Source of the DNA: CAVPHV01 sp963704825
Lineage (GTDB): Bacteria; Actinomycetota; Acidimicrobiia; Spongiisociales; UBA5794
Direction of reading: 5' to 3'
Assembly (NCBI GenBank): GCA_963704825.1
Contig: CAVPHV010000018.1
Location: forward strand, 248,001-312,000
DNA: 64,000 nucleotides
The notes beneath the pieces are model-generated. The model did no database searches and was not told the origin of the DNA. It was given only the letters and a program-made list of their open reading frames with translations. This document shows, one piece after another, positions 19,447 to 27,598 of the stretch. Both the position numbers and the translations under genes were made by a program. The first letter of the stretch is position 1. Every line of letters begins with the position of its first letter.

Positions 19447-20454
19447 ATGCGGGTAAACCACCGCATTCGAGTTCTCGGGGCGATTCTCGTTGCCTTTGCG
19501 CTGCTGGCTGCAGCGTGTGGCGACGATGATTCGGGTGGGGACACGACTACCACCGCAGCGGACGGGACCACCACAACCGCGGCAACCGAGACAACCACGA
19601 CCGCAGCCAACGAAACGACCACCACTGCCGAGGCGACGGATGGGCCCACGATCACCGTGGCGTCGTTCAACTTCCCGGAAAGCGCCATCCTGGCCGAGAT
19701 CTACGCCCAGGCGCTCGAGAACGCCGGATATCCGGTCGAGAAAAAGCTCAATCTGGGTTCGCGGGAGTTGATCTTCCCGTCACTCGAGAACGGTGAACTC
19801 GATCTCCTGCCTGAGTACCTGGGCTCCGCCCTCGGCGTCGGCTTCGGTGTCGACTCGGACTCGGACTCCGATTCGGTGGCAGCAAAACTGGCCGACGCTT
19901 TCGTGGCCTACGACGTCACCGTGCTCGACTACTCGCCGGGCGAAGACAAGAACGTCTTCGTGGTCACCGGCGATGCCGCCGCCGCCAACGGATTGTCCAC
20001 AGTGAGTGATCTCAAAGGTCTCGACCCGGTCACACTCGGCGGGCCTCCCGAGTGCGAGGAGCGCGACACGTGCTACCTCGGCTTGGTCGACACCTACGGC
20101 ATCACCCAACTCGGCTTCGAGAGCTACCAGGAAGGCGCCGCACGGATTGCTGCTCTCAAGAACGGCGAAATCGACGTAGCGCTGCTGTTCTCGACTCAGC
20201 CGGTCATTGCCGTTGAGGGATTTGTGGCGCTCGAGGATGACATGGGGCTGATCCGGGCCGAGAACATCGTGCCGGTCATCCGCAACGAGGTGCTCGACGC
20301 CTACGGCGCGGGTGTCTCCGATCTGCTGAACGCCATCTCGGCGAAGATCACCACCGAAGCGCTGATTGCGCTCAACGGCTTCGTCGAGATCGACGCGGAG
20401 GATCCAGAAGATGTGGCCACGGCGTGGCTGCAGGAGAACGGATTCCTCGGCTGA
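19447..20454 (+). CDS. glycine betaine/osmoprotectant substrate-binding lipoprotein
   Basis: This is a 335-residue extracytoplasmic binding protein that delivers solute to the permeases encoded upstream. It has a lipoprotein signal with lipobox LAAAC (Cys about residue 24). A low-complexity Thr-rich linker of about 40 residues (TTTT repeats) follows, then an OpuAC/OsmF-type fold: ITVASFNFPES near residue 75, LLPEYLGSALG, and GEIDVALLFSTQP. GAGGAG lies upstream of the ATG. The terminator after it ends the cluster. Confidence 0.92.
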   Translation: MRVNHRIRVLGAILVAFALLAAACGDDDSGGDTTTTAADGTTTTAATETTTTAANETTTTAEATDGPTITVASFNFPESAILAEIYAQALENAGYPVEKKLNLGSRELIFPSLENGELDLLPEYLGSALGVGFGVDSDSDSDSVAAKLADAFVAYDVTVLDYSPGEDKNVFVVTGDAAAANGLSTVSDLKGLDPVTLGGPPECEERDTCYLGLVDTYGITQLGFESYQEGAARIAALKNGEIDVALLFSTQPVIAVEGFVALEDDMGLIRAENIVPVIRNEVLDAYGAGVSDLLNAISAKITTEALIALNGFVEIDAEDPEDVATAWLQENGFLG

Positions 20455-20477
20455 TCCAACCAGAAACGCAGACTACG

Positions 20478-20513
20478 GCGGGGCGCCTCATCCGGGGCGC
20501 CCCGCTGGTTTTG
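20478..20513 (+). terminator. Rho-independent terminator after the osmoprotectant cluster
   Basis: A perfect 10-bp stem (20478-20487 with 20496-20505) encloses an 8-nt loop and is followed by TGGTTTTG. It is placed 24 bp after the binding-protein stop. Confidence 0.8.
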
Positions 20514-20601
20514 CGGTACGGTGCTGCCCACGCATCACGCTCAGGTCTCCCCTAGTCGGCGCCGATGGATGACAGACCAGGCCAACCAGCCCGAGGAAAC
20601 G

Positions 20602-21384
20602 ATGACCGATCGCACTAATGAAGGGCCGCTCTCGAGCGAGGAACTCCTTCGCCAAGCGCGGGACGAGTTGGCCCGCCCCTCGACTCCAGACGACCTCGCG
20701 GCGCCCGGATTTCCACCTCCCACGGCCGAAACTCCAGCTCAGCAGCCACCGAAGCCCGAAGGGCCGAGAGCCGAAACACCCGCTCCTACCGGCGACGAGC
20801 CTTTGATCCCTGAAGATTTTCAGCCGGCCGCCACCCGCAGCCGGCAGGCTCCCCTCCCGAGCCACGACGCTCCGCCCATCAACCCTGAGGACGGGCCGGT
20901 CGCCACGACTCAACCCGGCATGGGGTCGCAACTGTGGGCAAGACGCGGATGGATCGTCGGAGGGGTGTTCCTCGCCATCCTGGCCATCTCGTACCTCAAC
21001 CGCAGCACCTCAGTTGAGGATCTCACCGCCGGCGACTGCTTCGATGATCCCGGATCGGAGGCGATCAGCGAGGTCGACACGGTCGACTGCACCGAGCCGC
21101 ATGATTACGAGATGTTCGCCTCCATCATTCTGGTCGGCAACGACGGGGTTTGGCCGGGCAGCTTCGAACTGTTCGAAGAGGCCGACGACGCCTGTTTCGA
21201 GGCGTTCCTGGACTACACCGGGATCTCCCTCGACGACGAAGTGTTCATGTGGGACTACACAACGTTCATCCCCGAAGAGGAATCCTGGGCAGAGGGCAGC
21301 CGCGACGCGCTGTGCACCCTCTACCAAATCGATGCGGAATTCAACCCGGTCACGGCAACGACGTCCGGCCGCGCCGGCGGCTGA
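20602..21384 (+). CDS. septum-formation-domain membrane protein
   Basis: This is a 260-residue protein. The first 110 residues are Pro/Glu-rich and likely disordered in the cytoplasm. One transmembrane helix follows near residues 115-133 (WIVGGVFLAILAISYL). The extracytoplasmic part opens with DLTAGDCFDDPGSE and VDTVDCTEPHDYEMFA, the Cys-containing pattern of the actinobacterial Septum_form domain. ATG at 20602 has GAGGAAA just upstream; ATG 20569 in frame is an alternative. The role in division is inferred from the domain name only. Confidence 0.72.
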   Translation: MTDRTNEGPLSSEELLRQARDELARPSTPDDLAAPGFPPPTAETPAQQPPKPEGPRAETPAPTGDEPLIPEDFQPAATRSRQAPLPSHDAPPINPEDGPVATTQPGMGSQLWARRGWIVGGVFLAILAISYLNRSTSVEDLTAGDCFDDPGSEAISEVDTVDCTEPHDYEMFASIILVGNDGVWPGSFELFEEADDACFEAFLDYTGISLDDEVFMWDYTTFIPEEESWAEGSRDALCTLYQIDAEFNPVTATTSGRAGG

Positions 21385-21419
21385 CCCCAGCCGACCCTTG
21401 CTCGGCTAGCGTTTCCGAG

Positions 21420-23750
21420 ATGAGACGCAGCACCATCCCCGCCGTCCTTCTCTTCATCCTCGCGAACATCGCCCTCGCGCCCGGACTCGTTTCGGCACAG
21501 GAACCCACTGGACCCGTCGAGTGCGGCGTCTACGAGGGCGTCGTGTGCGTCGGATGGTTCACCGACGAGCCGGGTGTTGTGGCCGATCCGCAGCGCGTCG
21601 AGGATGCCATCGACCGCCTCGTCGGTCGCTACGGCAACGACATCGCGTTGGTGATCGTCACCGACAGCCGCGGTCAGGAACCTCTGGAGTTCGCTGCCAA
21701 TCTTGGCAACGCATGGGGCGTCGGCGACGCGGAACGCAACGACGGAATCGTGATACTCGTCGACCTCGATGCCACGGAGACCTTCGTCGTGACCGGCCCC
21801 GGGGTATCCGTCCCCGAGCGTACGGTTGCCGGCGCCGGCAACAGCTTCTTTGGTGCCGGCGACTTCGAGGGTGGCGCCCTCGCCATCGTCGGCAGCCTCG
21901 AGCAGGCGCTAGCTGAGTTCCACGGCGAGGCCGGCGACCCGGAGTCGGCTCCTATCGCCCCCGAATCTGATGACGACACCGGCTCCGGCTGGCTCGTACT
22001 CGCCGGCCTGGTCGGCGCCGCAGCGATCGGCGGTGGCCTGGCGATCCGCCAGAACGCCCGCAAGCGCGAACGGCGAGAGAACAAGCGCCGCGCAGAACTC
22101 ATCGACGGGGATCTCGAAAAGCTAGAGCCGGCCGGACACGAATTGGCTCTCCTCACCGACTTCGAGGTGCCGTTTGCCGCCGATGCCCCGCCGTCGACCA
22201 CCGGCGATGCCGTCCGCTCGTTGCGAGCCGTAGCAGAGGGTCGGGATCCCGGCGACATACCTGATCTGGAAGCCGTGTGGGCCGAGGGCCTCGTCGTCGT
22301 CATCGATCGCGACCGGCTGTTGATCGACACCGCCGAGCCGTTCGAACTGCTGGCTTCGGGGGAACGGGACCTGCTCGAGGGGGCGCTCCAGCAGACGACA
22401 CACGACGCCCTTGCCGTAGATTGGAAGCAGCCTGAGGTCTTCGACGTCAAGCGCAACGAACTCGACCGGGTGATCACCGCATTGCGGCCCCACCGCGTTG
22501 CCGCTGCCCGCCGCCGCACGGCTGAGACCATCGCAGCGCATCTTGTCGCCACTCCGCTGGGTTGGATGACGCCATCAGATGCGGGCGAACGCTTCATGCA
22601 ATCAGCCGCCGCGCTCAACCACGATGCCTCCCTCTCGGCATCGCTCAGCGAACTGGAGTCGGTGTACGCCAGGGCTAGAGACAAGACCGACCGCCTCGAA
22701 GTTCTCTACGGCAAACTTCCGAGCAGCACGACCCGTCCCGCCGTTGCTGCGGCGCTGGCGGACCTCGAGACCAGTGTCGACACCTCATACGAGGACTACG
22801 AACGGGTCCGTCAGGAGTTGGCGTCGACGGGCGACGTCCTGGCCCGGGATGGTCTCGACATCCCTGCCGTGGCGGCCCTGCTGCTCATGAACAACGACGA
22901 AGCCGACGTCGGCGAGTTCCTCGACGCCTATCGCCACAACCGCGGCCGGGGCTCCCAGCCCGACGAATCGGTCGAGTACGCCCTCGCCGGTCTCCAAGAA
23001 CCGGGCGAGATCGAACGGGTCCGTCGCGAAGCCGACCGGCTCGGACTCCCCATCGCCATAACGACCGCCCTGCTGCGGCGTCGTGACGACGGTCCTGAGG
23101 TCTACGCCATCCTGCGCGATCAGCTCGCCGAACACGACGTGACCGGGGATTCCCGCAAGACCATCGCCGGCATCCTGGCGATCTCCCTCGAACCCGCCCA
23201 GGCCATTCGCCGTTGGCTCGAAGCCCGAGAAGCCCTCGCCGCGATGGGGCTGCAAGGCAGCTACGCCGACGTGGCGGCCGCCTTCGGCGCCTCCGACCCG
23301 CGCGGCCCGCGGGTCTTCGCCCTCTCCTATGCCGCCCAACGCCAGGCTCTGGCGCGCAGCACCATCGACGACGCCGACCGCTTTGCGCCGGAACTCGCTC
23401 ACGAGGGAACCCGTGGCCAAACCGACACGTGGACCGGTCAACCCATCCCCCGTGGCCTGTACAACTTCGACCCCTTCACGTTGCTGTTCTATCACTGGGT
23501 CATCACCAAGGGACATCACGGCAGCTACGGCTGGGAGCCCATCTACCGCGACCAGTCGTGGTCGCAGGACCGCGGCTCATGGTGGTCCGGCGCCGGCGGA
23601 TTCGGTGGCTGGGGCGGCGGTGGCGGCTTCTCCGGCGGAGGCGGCGGAGGCTCTTCGTGGGGCGGTGGCTCCTGGGGTGGCGGCGGTGGCTTTGGTGGCT
23701 TCGGCGGTGGTGGCGGCTTCTCCGGCGGAGGCGGCGGAGGCGGTTGGTAG
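21420..23750 (+). CDS. TPM-domain protein with glycine-rich tail
   Basis: This is a 776-residue protein. A signal peptide (about residues 1-25) is followed by an extracytoplasmic TPM domain (about 30-175, with VIVTDSRGQEPLEFAANL and GIVILVDLD). A transmembrane helix lies near 190-208. A long cytoplasmic region rich in helices follows, and the last 60 residues are mostly Gly, Ser and Trp. TPM proteins are linked to photosystem repair or membrane protein maintenance in other groups. The function here is unknown. TAGCGT sits 7 nt before the ATG (leaderless pattern), which decides the start inside a longer frame. Confidence 0.8.
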   Translation: MRRSTIPAVLLFILANIALAPGLVSAQEPTGPVECGVYEGVVCVGWFTDEPGVVADPQRVEDAIDRLVGRYGNDIALVIVTDSRGQEPLEFAANLGNAWGVGDAERNDGIVILVDLDATETFVVTGPGVSVPERTVAGAGNSFFGAGDFEGGALAIVGSLEQALAEFHGEAGDPESAPIAPESDDDTGSGWLVLAGLVGAAAIGGGLAIRQNARKRERRENKRRAELIDGDLEKLEPAGHELALLTDFEVPFAADAPPSTTGDAVRSLRAVAEGRDPGDIPDLEAVWAEGLVVVIDRDRLLIDTAEPFELLASGERDLLEGALQQTTHDALAVDWKQPEVFDVKRNELDRVITALRPHRVAAARRRTAETIAAHLVATPLGWMTPSDAGERFMQSAAALNHDASLSASLSELESVYARARDKTDRLEVLYGKLPSSTTRPAVAAALADLETSVDTSYEDYERVRQELASTGDVLARDGLDIPAVAALLLMNNDEADVGEFLDAYRHNRGRGSQPDESVEYALAGLQEPGEIERVRREADRLGLPIAITTALLRRRDDGPEVYAILRDQLAEHDVTGDSRKTIAGILAISLEPAQAIRRWLEAREALAAMGLQGSYADVAAAFGASDPRGPRVFALSYAAQRQALARSTIDDADRFAPELAHEGTRGQTDTWTGQPIPRGLYNFDPFTLLFYHWVITKGHHGSYGWEPIYRDQSWSQDRGSWWSGAGGFGGWGGGGGFSGGGGGGSSWGGGSWGGGGGFGGFGGGGGFSGGGGGGGW

Positions 23751-23752
23751 CC

Positions 23753-24568
23753 GTGCCGGATCGGATCACCAGCACGGCCAATCCGCTGGTCAAGTCTCTG
23801 GCACGCCTCAAGGAGCGGCGGGGTCGAACCGCGGCCAACCGCTTCCTCATCGAGGGCGGCCGCGAATTGGGAAGAGCCGCAGCCGCGGGAATCGGGATCG
23901 ATCAGGTGGTCATTGCTCCCGACCTCGCCAACGACGACGACCATGCCCTGGCCACCACCCTGGCAGCCTCAGGTGTAAACGTGATCGAGATGGGTGCCGA
24001 CGCCTTCGCCCGGATCTCGATGCGACGCCATCCCGACGGACTGCTCGGTACCGCGCCCATCCCTCCGCGGCCGCTCGCGGCGCTCGCGCTGAGCCCGAAC
24101 CCGCTGGTCCTCGTAATCGAAGCGGTCGAGAAGCCGGGCAACGTCGGGGCCATGTTGCGCACGGCAGACGGTGCCGGAGTGGACGGCGTCGTCGTTGCCT
24201 CTGACGCTGCCGACCTGTGGAATCCCAACGTCATCCGGGCCTCGCAGGGAGCGGTCTTTGCCGTCCCGATCGCGGCGGCATCGGCGCCCGCAACAATCGA
24301 ATGGATGATGCGCCACGGCCTGCAAATCGTCGCCGCCTCACCTGACGCCCACCGCAGTTTGTGGGACGCCGATCTGGCGATTCCCACGGCCGTCGTCGTC
24401 GGCTCCGAGGACACCGGACTCACCCCGGCGTTTCGCTCCCCCGGCACCACGGTGGCGATTCCAATGGCAGGCAGCTCCGACAGCCTCAACGCCTCCGTCG
24501 CCACTGCGGTGATGCTCTACGAAGCGGTGCGGCAACGGGGCGCTACTGCCGGCGCACATCAACCCTGA
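23753..24568 (+). CDS. TrmH/SpoU-family RNA 2'-O-ribose methyltransferase
   Basis: This is a 271-residue SPOUT methyltransferase that modifies rRNA or tRNA ribose using SAM. Motif 1 (VEKPGNVGAMLRTADGAG) lies near residue 124, motif 2 (VVVGSEDTGL) near residue 214 and motif 3 (IPMAGSSDSLNASVATAVMLYE) near residue 235. An N-terminal substrate-binding domain has FLIEGGRELG. GTG at 23753 starts 2 bp after the TPM stop, so the two are likely co-transcribed. The exact RNA target is unknown. Confidence 0.9.
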   Translation: MPDRITSTANPLVKSLARLKERRGRTAANRFLIEGGRELGRAAAAGIGIDQVVIAPDLANDDDHALATTLAASGVNVIEMGADAFARISMRRHPDGLLGTAPIPPRPLAALALSPNPLVLVIEAVEKPGNVGAMLRTADGAGVDGVVVASDAADLWNPNVIRASQGAVFAVPIAAASAPATIEWMMRHGLQIVAASPDAHRSLWDADLAIPTAVVVGSEDTGLTPAFRSPGTTVAIPMAGSSDSLNASVATAVMLYEAVRQRGATAGAHQP

Positions 24569-24954
24569 TCGAGCGGGGCAAACAGGTCGACCGGATTGCC
24601 GTCCGGATCGAGCACCGTGGCGTACCGCTGCCCCCAGAAGGCATCAAACGGTGCCAGGTGGCTGCGATAGCCGTCCCGCATCAGCTCCTCATGCCGAACA
24701 TCGACCTCGGCGACGGAGTCACACAGGAACGCCAGCCCGATCCGATGTCCACCCCGGGGCGGATCCCAGGTGGAGAAACTCTCGATCACCTCAACCGTGT
24801 CCCAGGCCAGCCGCAGCCCGCCGGGAAGGGTGCACTCAACATGACCTTCACCATCAGCTTCCGGTGGAATGTCGAGACCCAACCGGCGGTAGAACGCCAA
24901 TGCCCGAGGCATGTCGGCCACCACCAGACCTATGAGATCGAGCCGTACTGCCAC
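24559..24954 (-). CDS. VOC (glyoxalase/bleomycin resistance-like) family protein
   Basis: This is a 131-residue vicinal-oxygen-chelate fold protein made of two beta-alpha-beta-beta-beta modules. LIGLVVADMPRALAFYRRLG opens the first module and YATVLDPDGNPVDLFAPL closes the second. Members bind metal or small molecules, and the substrate is unknown. GTG at 24954 is chosen because GGAGG lies 4-5 nt upstream. A longer frame reaches 25017. It converges with the methyltransferase gene, overlapping 10 bp. Confidence 0.82.
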   Translation of the reverse strand: MAVRLDLIGLVVADMPRALAFYRRLGLDIPPEADGEGHVECTLPGGLRLAWDTVEVIESFSTWDPPRGGHRIGLAFLCDSVAEVDVRHEELMRDGYRSHLAPFDAFWGQRYATVLDPDGNPVDLFAPLDQG

Positions 24955-25029
24955 CTTCCCTCCTTCGTCGCTCACCCGAGCGTACCGAAGGGCGCCGACC
25001 GAACCCGACCGCGGCACCCGGCGACCGGC

Positions 25030-25245
25030 TCAGCCGGCGAGATTCACCGTCTCGATGGCGTCGTCCCGATCGCACCAGCGGCACACCACCCGGTCGACGG
25101 TCCGTTCGAGAATCTCTTCCTCGTCGATGGTGATCTCACCGCCGAGGGTGGCGTGCTCGAAGCGGCGGCGCCGGACCGTGTCGTAGACGTCAAAGCGGGT
25201 CTTGTTGCCACAGTGGCTGCAGCGATGTGCGACCTGGTCGCTCAT
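25030..25245 (-). CDS. small zinc-ribbon protein
   Basis: This is a 71-residue protein with two CxxC pairs: CSHCG near residue 9 and CRWCD near residue 55. They likely bind one zinc ion. Between them is a charged segment with TIDEEEILERTVDRVV. The start ATG at 25245 overlaps the preceding thioredoxin-fold gene by 4 bp (ATGA), so it is in the same unit. The function is unknown. Confidence 0.7.
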   Translation of the reverse strand: MSDQVAHRCSHCGNKTRFDVYDTVRRRRFEHATLGGEITIDEEEILERTVDRVVCRWCDRDDAIETVNLAG

Positions 25246-25790
25246 GGCTTGCGCAACTCCCATAGTCCATCGTCGTCCAACATTCGGTTGATGGTTTCGA
25301 GGCGGTCGGACGCCCTATCCCGGGTGACGGCGCCGGTAGTGCGCACCTGGAGCACCGGACCGAGGCGGTAGACCGACGGGACTCCGGCAACGCCGAGTTC
25401 GTCCCCCTCCCTGGTGGAGATCTCGAGCAGCCGGCGGCCCTCTCCGTCGATCTCAGAATCCGTCAGCAAATCAGGGTCAAGGCCGGCCAGACGGGCGGCC
25501 AACAGAATCGTGGCGGCGTCGCCCGGCGGCGCGTCCTCCTCGTGCACCGCGATGAACAGCGCCTGAAGAAATGGCCCTTGCTTGGTCGGGACGGCCTCGC
25601 GCACCCATTCGTACGCTGCTTGAGCCCGCTCCTGACCGGTGAGCGGACCATCGCCGAGCCCGCCGGCAACCCAACTCCGCCACTCGAGCCGAATCGGAAC
25701 CCGCTCCTCGAATGCCCGCGCGATCAGTTGATAGAAACGCCAGCTGTCACCCGAGATTATGTCGAAATAGACCCGTCCCGAGAATTCCAT
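25242..25790 (-). CDS. DsbA-like thioredoxin-fold protein lacking the CxxC site
   Basis: This is a 182-residue protein similar to the DsbA/FrnE group. YFDIISGDSWRFYQLIARAF fills the place of the usual active-site strand and helix but has no cysteine, and GVPSVYRL holds the cis-Pro loop near residue 145. A redox role is therefore doubtful and a binding or isomerase-like role more likely. ATG at 25790 has TACCCT 7 nt before it, the leaderless pattern seen elsewhere here. The frame extends to 25847, but that start lies inside the LexA box. Confidence 0.7.
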   Translation of the reverse strand: MEFSGRVYFDIISGDSWRFYQLIARAFEERVPIRLEWRSWVAGGLGDGPLTGQERAQAAYEWVREAVPTKQGPFLQALFIAVHEEDAPPGDAATILLAARLAGLDPDLLTDSEIDGEGRRLLEISTREGDELGVAGVPSVYRLGPVLQVRTTGAVTRDRASDRLETINRMLDDDGLWELRKP

Positions 25791-25833
25791 GGCGCGCAGG
25801 GTAGATGACCGAACCCGCCTCAGAATCAGATCC

Positions 25834-25863
25834 TTGACATCGAACATATGTTCGCCCTACGGT
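25834..25863 (+). promoter_or_regulatory. SOS promoter with LexA box in the spacer
   Basis: A consensus -35 TTGACA (25834-25839) and -10 TACGGT (25858-25863) are separated by 18 nt. The spacer holds the perfect palindrome CGAACATATGTTCG (25841-25854). This matches the actinobacterial/Gram-positive LexA operator form CGAAC-N4-GTTCG. Repressor bound here would block polymerase directly. The driven gene starts at 25891. Confidence 0.88.
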
Positions 25864-25890
25864 GATCGGTCCGGCGGGTAGGAGGACAAG

Positions 25891-27525
25891 GTGGCGGGTG
25901 GCCGGCAGCAGACGTTCGACGACATGGGGGCGCCGCTGCATGAGGTTCCCTTCTGCGTCCTCGACCTCGAGACGACCGGGGCGACCGCGGCCTCGTGCGA
26001 GATCACAGAAATCGGCGCGGTCAAGTACGTCGGGGGTGAACTGGTCGGGACGTTCCAGACACTGGTGAATCCCGGCGTCCCGATTCCGCCGATGATCACG
26101 GTCCTCACGGGAATCACTCACTTCATGCTCGTCGAGGCACCACGCGTCGAAGAGGCGTTGCCGGCCCTGCTGGAGTTCATCGGCGACGCCGTCATTGTCG
26201 GCCACAACGTCCGATTCGATATCTCGTTCCTGAACGCAGCCGCGATCCGCCTCGGCTACGGCAAGCTCCCGAATCGCAGCGTCGACACCTACGCCCTGGC
26301 CCGCCGCCTGGTCCGCCAGGAGGTTCGCAATCTGAAGCTCGCCTCCCTCGCGGCGCACTTCCGCTCCCCCGTCACCCCAAATCATCGGGCACTCGAAGAC
26401 GCCAAGGCAACGGCCCACGTCTTTTGGGAGCTGCTGGCCCGAGCCGGCTCGCTCGGCGTCAGCCACCTCGAAGACCTGATGCGCCTGCCAACGGCCCGCG
26501 GCAAGCCCCACTACCGCAAGATCGAACTCGCCGACTCCTTGCCGCGTGGCCCCGGCGTCTATTTCTTCCGGGACCGCGATCAGAACGTGATCTACGTCGG
26601 CAAAGCCAAGAACCTGCGATCGAGGGTGCGGTCGTACTTCTACGGCGATGACCGGCGCTCGGTCGAACAGATGCTGCGCGACCTGACCGCGATCGATCAC
26701 ATCTCGTGCGCCACAGAACTCGAAGCCGAGATCGCGGAGCTACGTCTCATCCACGCCCACCGCCCCCGCTACAACCGCAGGTCGCGTCCACCCAAGTCCC
26801 CGCACTGGATCAAGCTGACGAACGAACGCTTCCCCCGCCTTTCGCTGGTACGCCGCTACCGCAACGACGACGGGTGCCTCTACCTCGGACCCTACCGCTC
26901 GCGCCGCCACGCCGAAGTGGTGATGCATGCCATGTGGGATGCCGTACCGATCCGACGCTGCCTCACCCGCGGCGGCACCCGCAGCGCCGCCTGCAACTAT
27001 GCCCAGCTCGGCGTGGCAGTCTGCCCCTGCGACGGCAGTGTGACCGAGGAGGCATACGCCGCCGTCGTCGCCCAACTCGAACACGGGGTAACCACCGACC
27101 CCGAGGCCCTGTTGGCACCGCTGACGGAACGCATGGTCAACCATGCCCGCAACGAACGGTTCGAAGACGCCGCGACCCTGCGCGACCGGCACCGCGCCTT
27201 GGGAACCAGCCTGGAGCGGCGCCGCGCCTGGCAGGCCATCCAGGGAGCCGGATTGCTGTGGGCGGAGGACGACAACGGCGACAGCGTCCTCATCGACAAC
27301 GGTCGGCTCGCTTCGGCCTGGCGGGCTCCGGGGTCACCGCCACTGATGCGGATCGCCGGACACAATGTGGTGTCGGACGCCGTCCCGCCGTCGGTGTCCG
27401 TCGCCGAGGAAGCCCACCTGCTGTGGCGGTGGTTGGAGCGACCAGGGGTGCGCATCGTGGATGCGACCCATCCGCTGGCGTTGCCGGCCATCCCGGTGCC
27501 TCACCTCGACTCGCTGGCCGGCTGA
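25891..27525 (+). CDS. DnaQ-like exonuclease fused to UvrC-type GIY-YIG endonuclease
   Basis: This is a 544-residue hybrid nuclease. Residues 20-190 form a DEDD 3'-5' exonuclease (Asp25/Glu27 in FCVLDLETTG, GHNVRFDISFL near 109, HRALEDAKAT near 168). Residues 222-310 form a GIY-YIG nuclease (PGVYFFRDRDQNVIYVGKAKNLRSR) as in UvrC and Cho. A UvrC-like middle region with a C-C pair and a UVR-like helix (LTERMVNHARNERFEDAATLRDRHRAL) follows. It probably cuts DNA on the damage side in nucleotide excision repair, as Cho does, and trims. GGAGG lies 5 nt before the GTG. The LexA-box promoter upstream predicts induction by DNA damage. Confidence 0.92.
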   Translation: MAGGRQQTFDDMGAPLHEVPFCVLDLETTGATAASCEITEIGAVKYVGGELVGTFQTLVNPGVPIPPMITVLTGITHFMLVEAPRVEEALPALLEFIGDAVIVGHNVRFDISFLNAAAIRLGYGKLPNRSVDTYALARRLVRQEVRNLKLASLAAHFRSPVTPNHRALEDAKATAHVFWELLARAGSLGVSHLEDLMRLPTARGKPHYRKIELADSLPRGPGVYFFRDRDQNVIYVGKAKNLRSRVRSYFYGDDRRSVEQMLRDLTAIDHISCATELEAEIAELRLIHAHRPRYNRRSRPPKSPHWIKLTNERFPRLSLVRRYRNDDGCLYLGPYRSRRHAEVVMHAMWDAVPIRRCLTRGGTRSAACNYAQLGVAVCPCDGSVTEEAYAAVVAQLEHGVTTDPEALLAPLTERMVNHARNERFEDAATLRDRHRALGTSLERRRAWQAIQGAGLLWAEDDNGDSVLIDNGRLASAWRAPGSPPLMRIAGHNVVSDAVPPSVSVAEEAHLLWRWLERPGVRIVDATHPLALPAIPVPHLDSLAG

Positions 27526-27598
27526 CCGACCGGCTCGCCGGACCCGGCCGACTGTGTCGCCGATGGCAACTGCGCCGGGCCGAGTAGCCTGCATCCTC

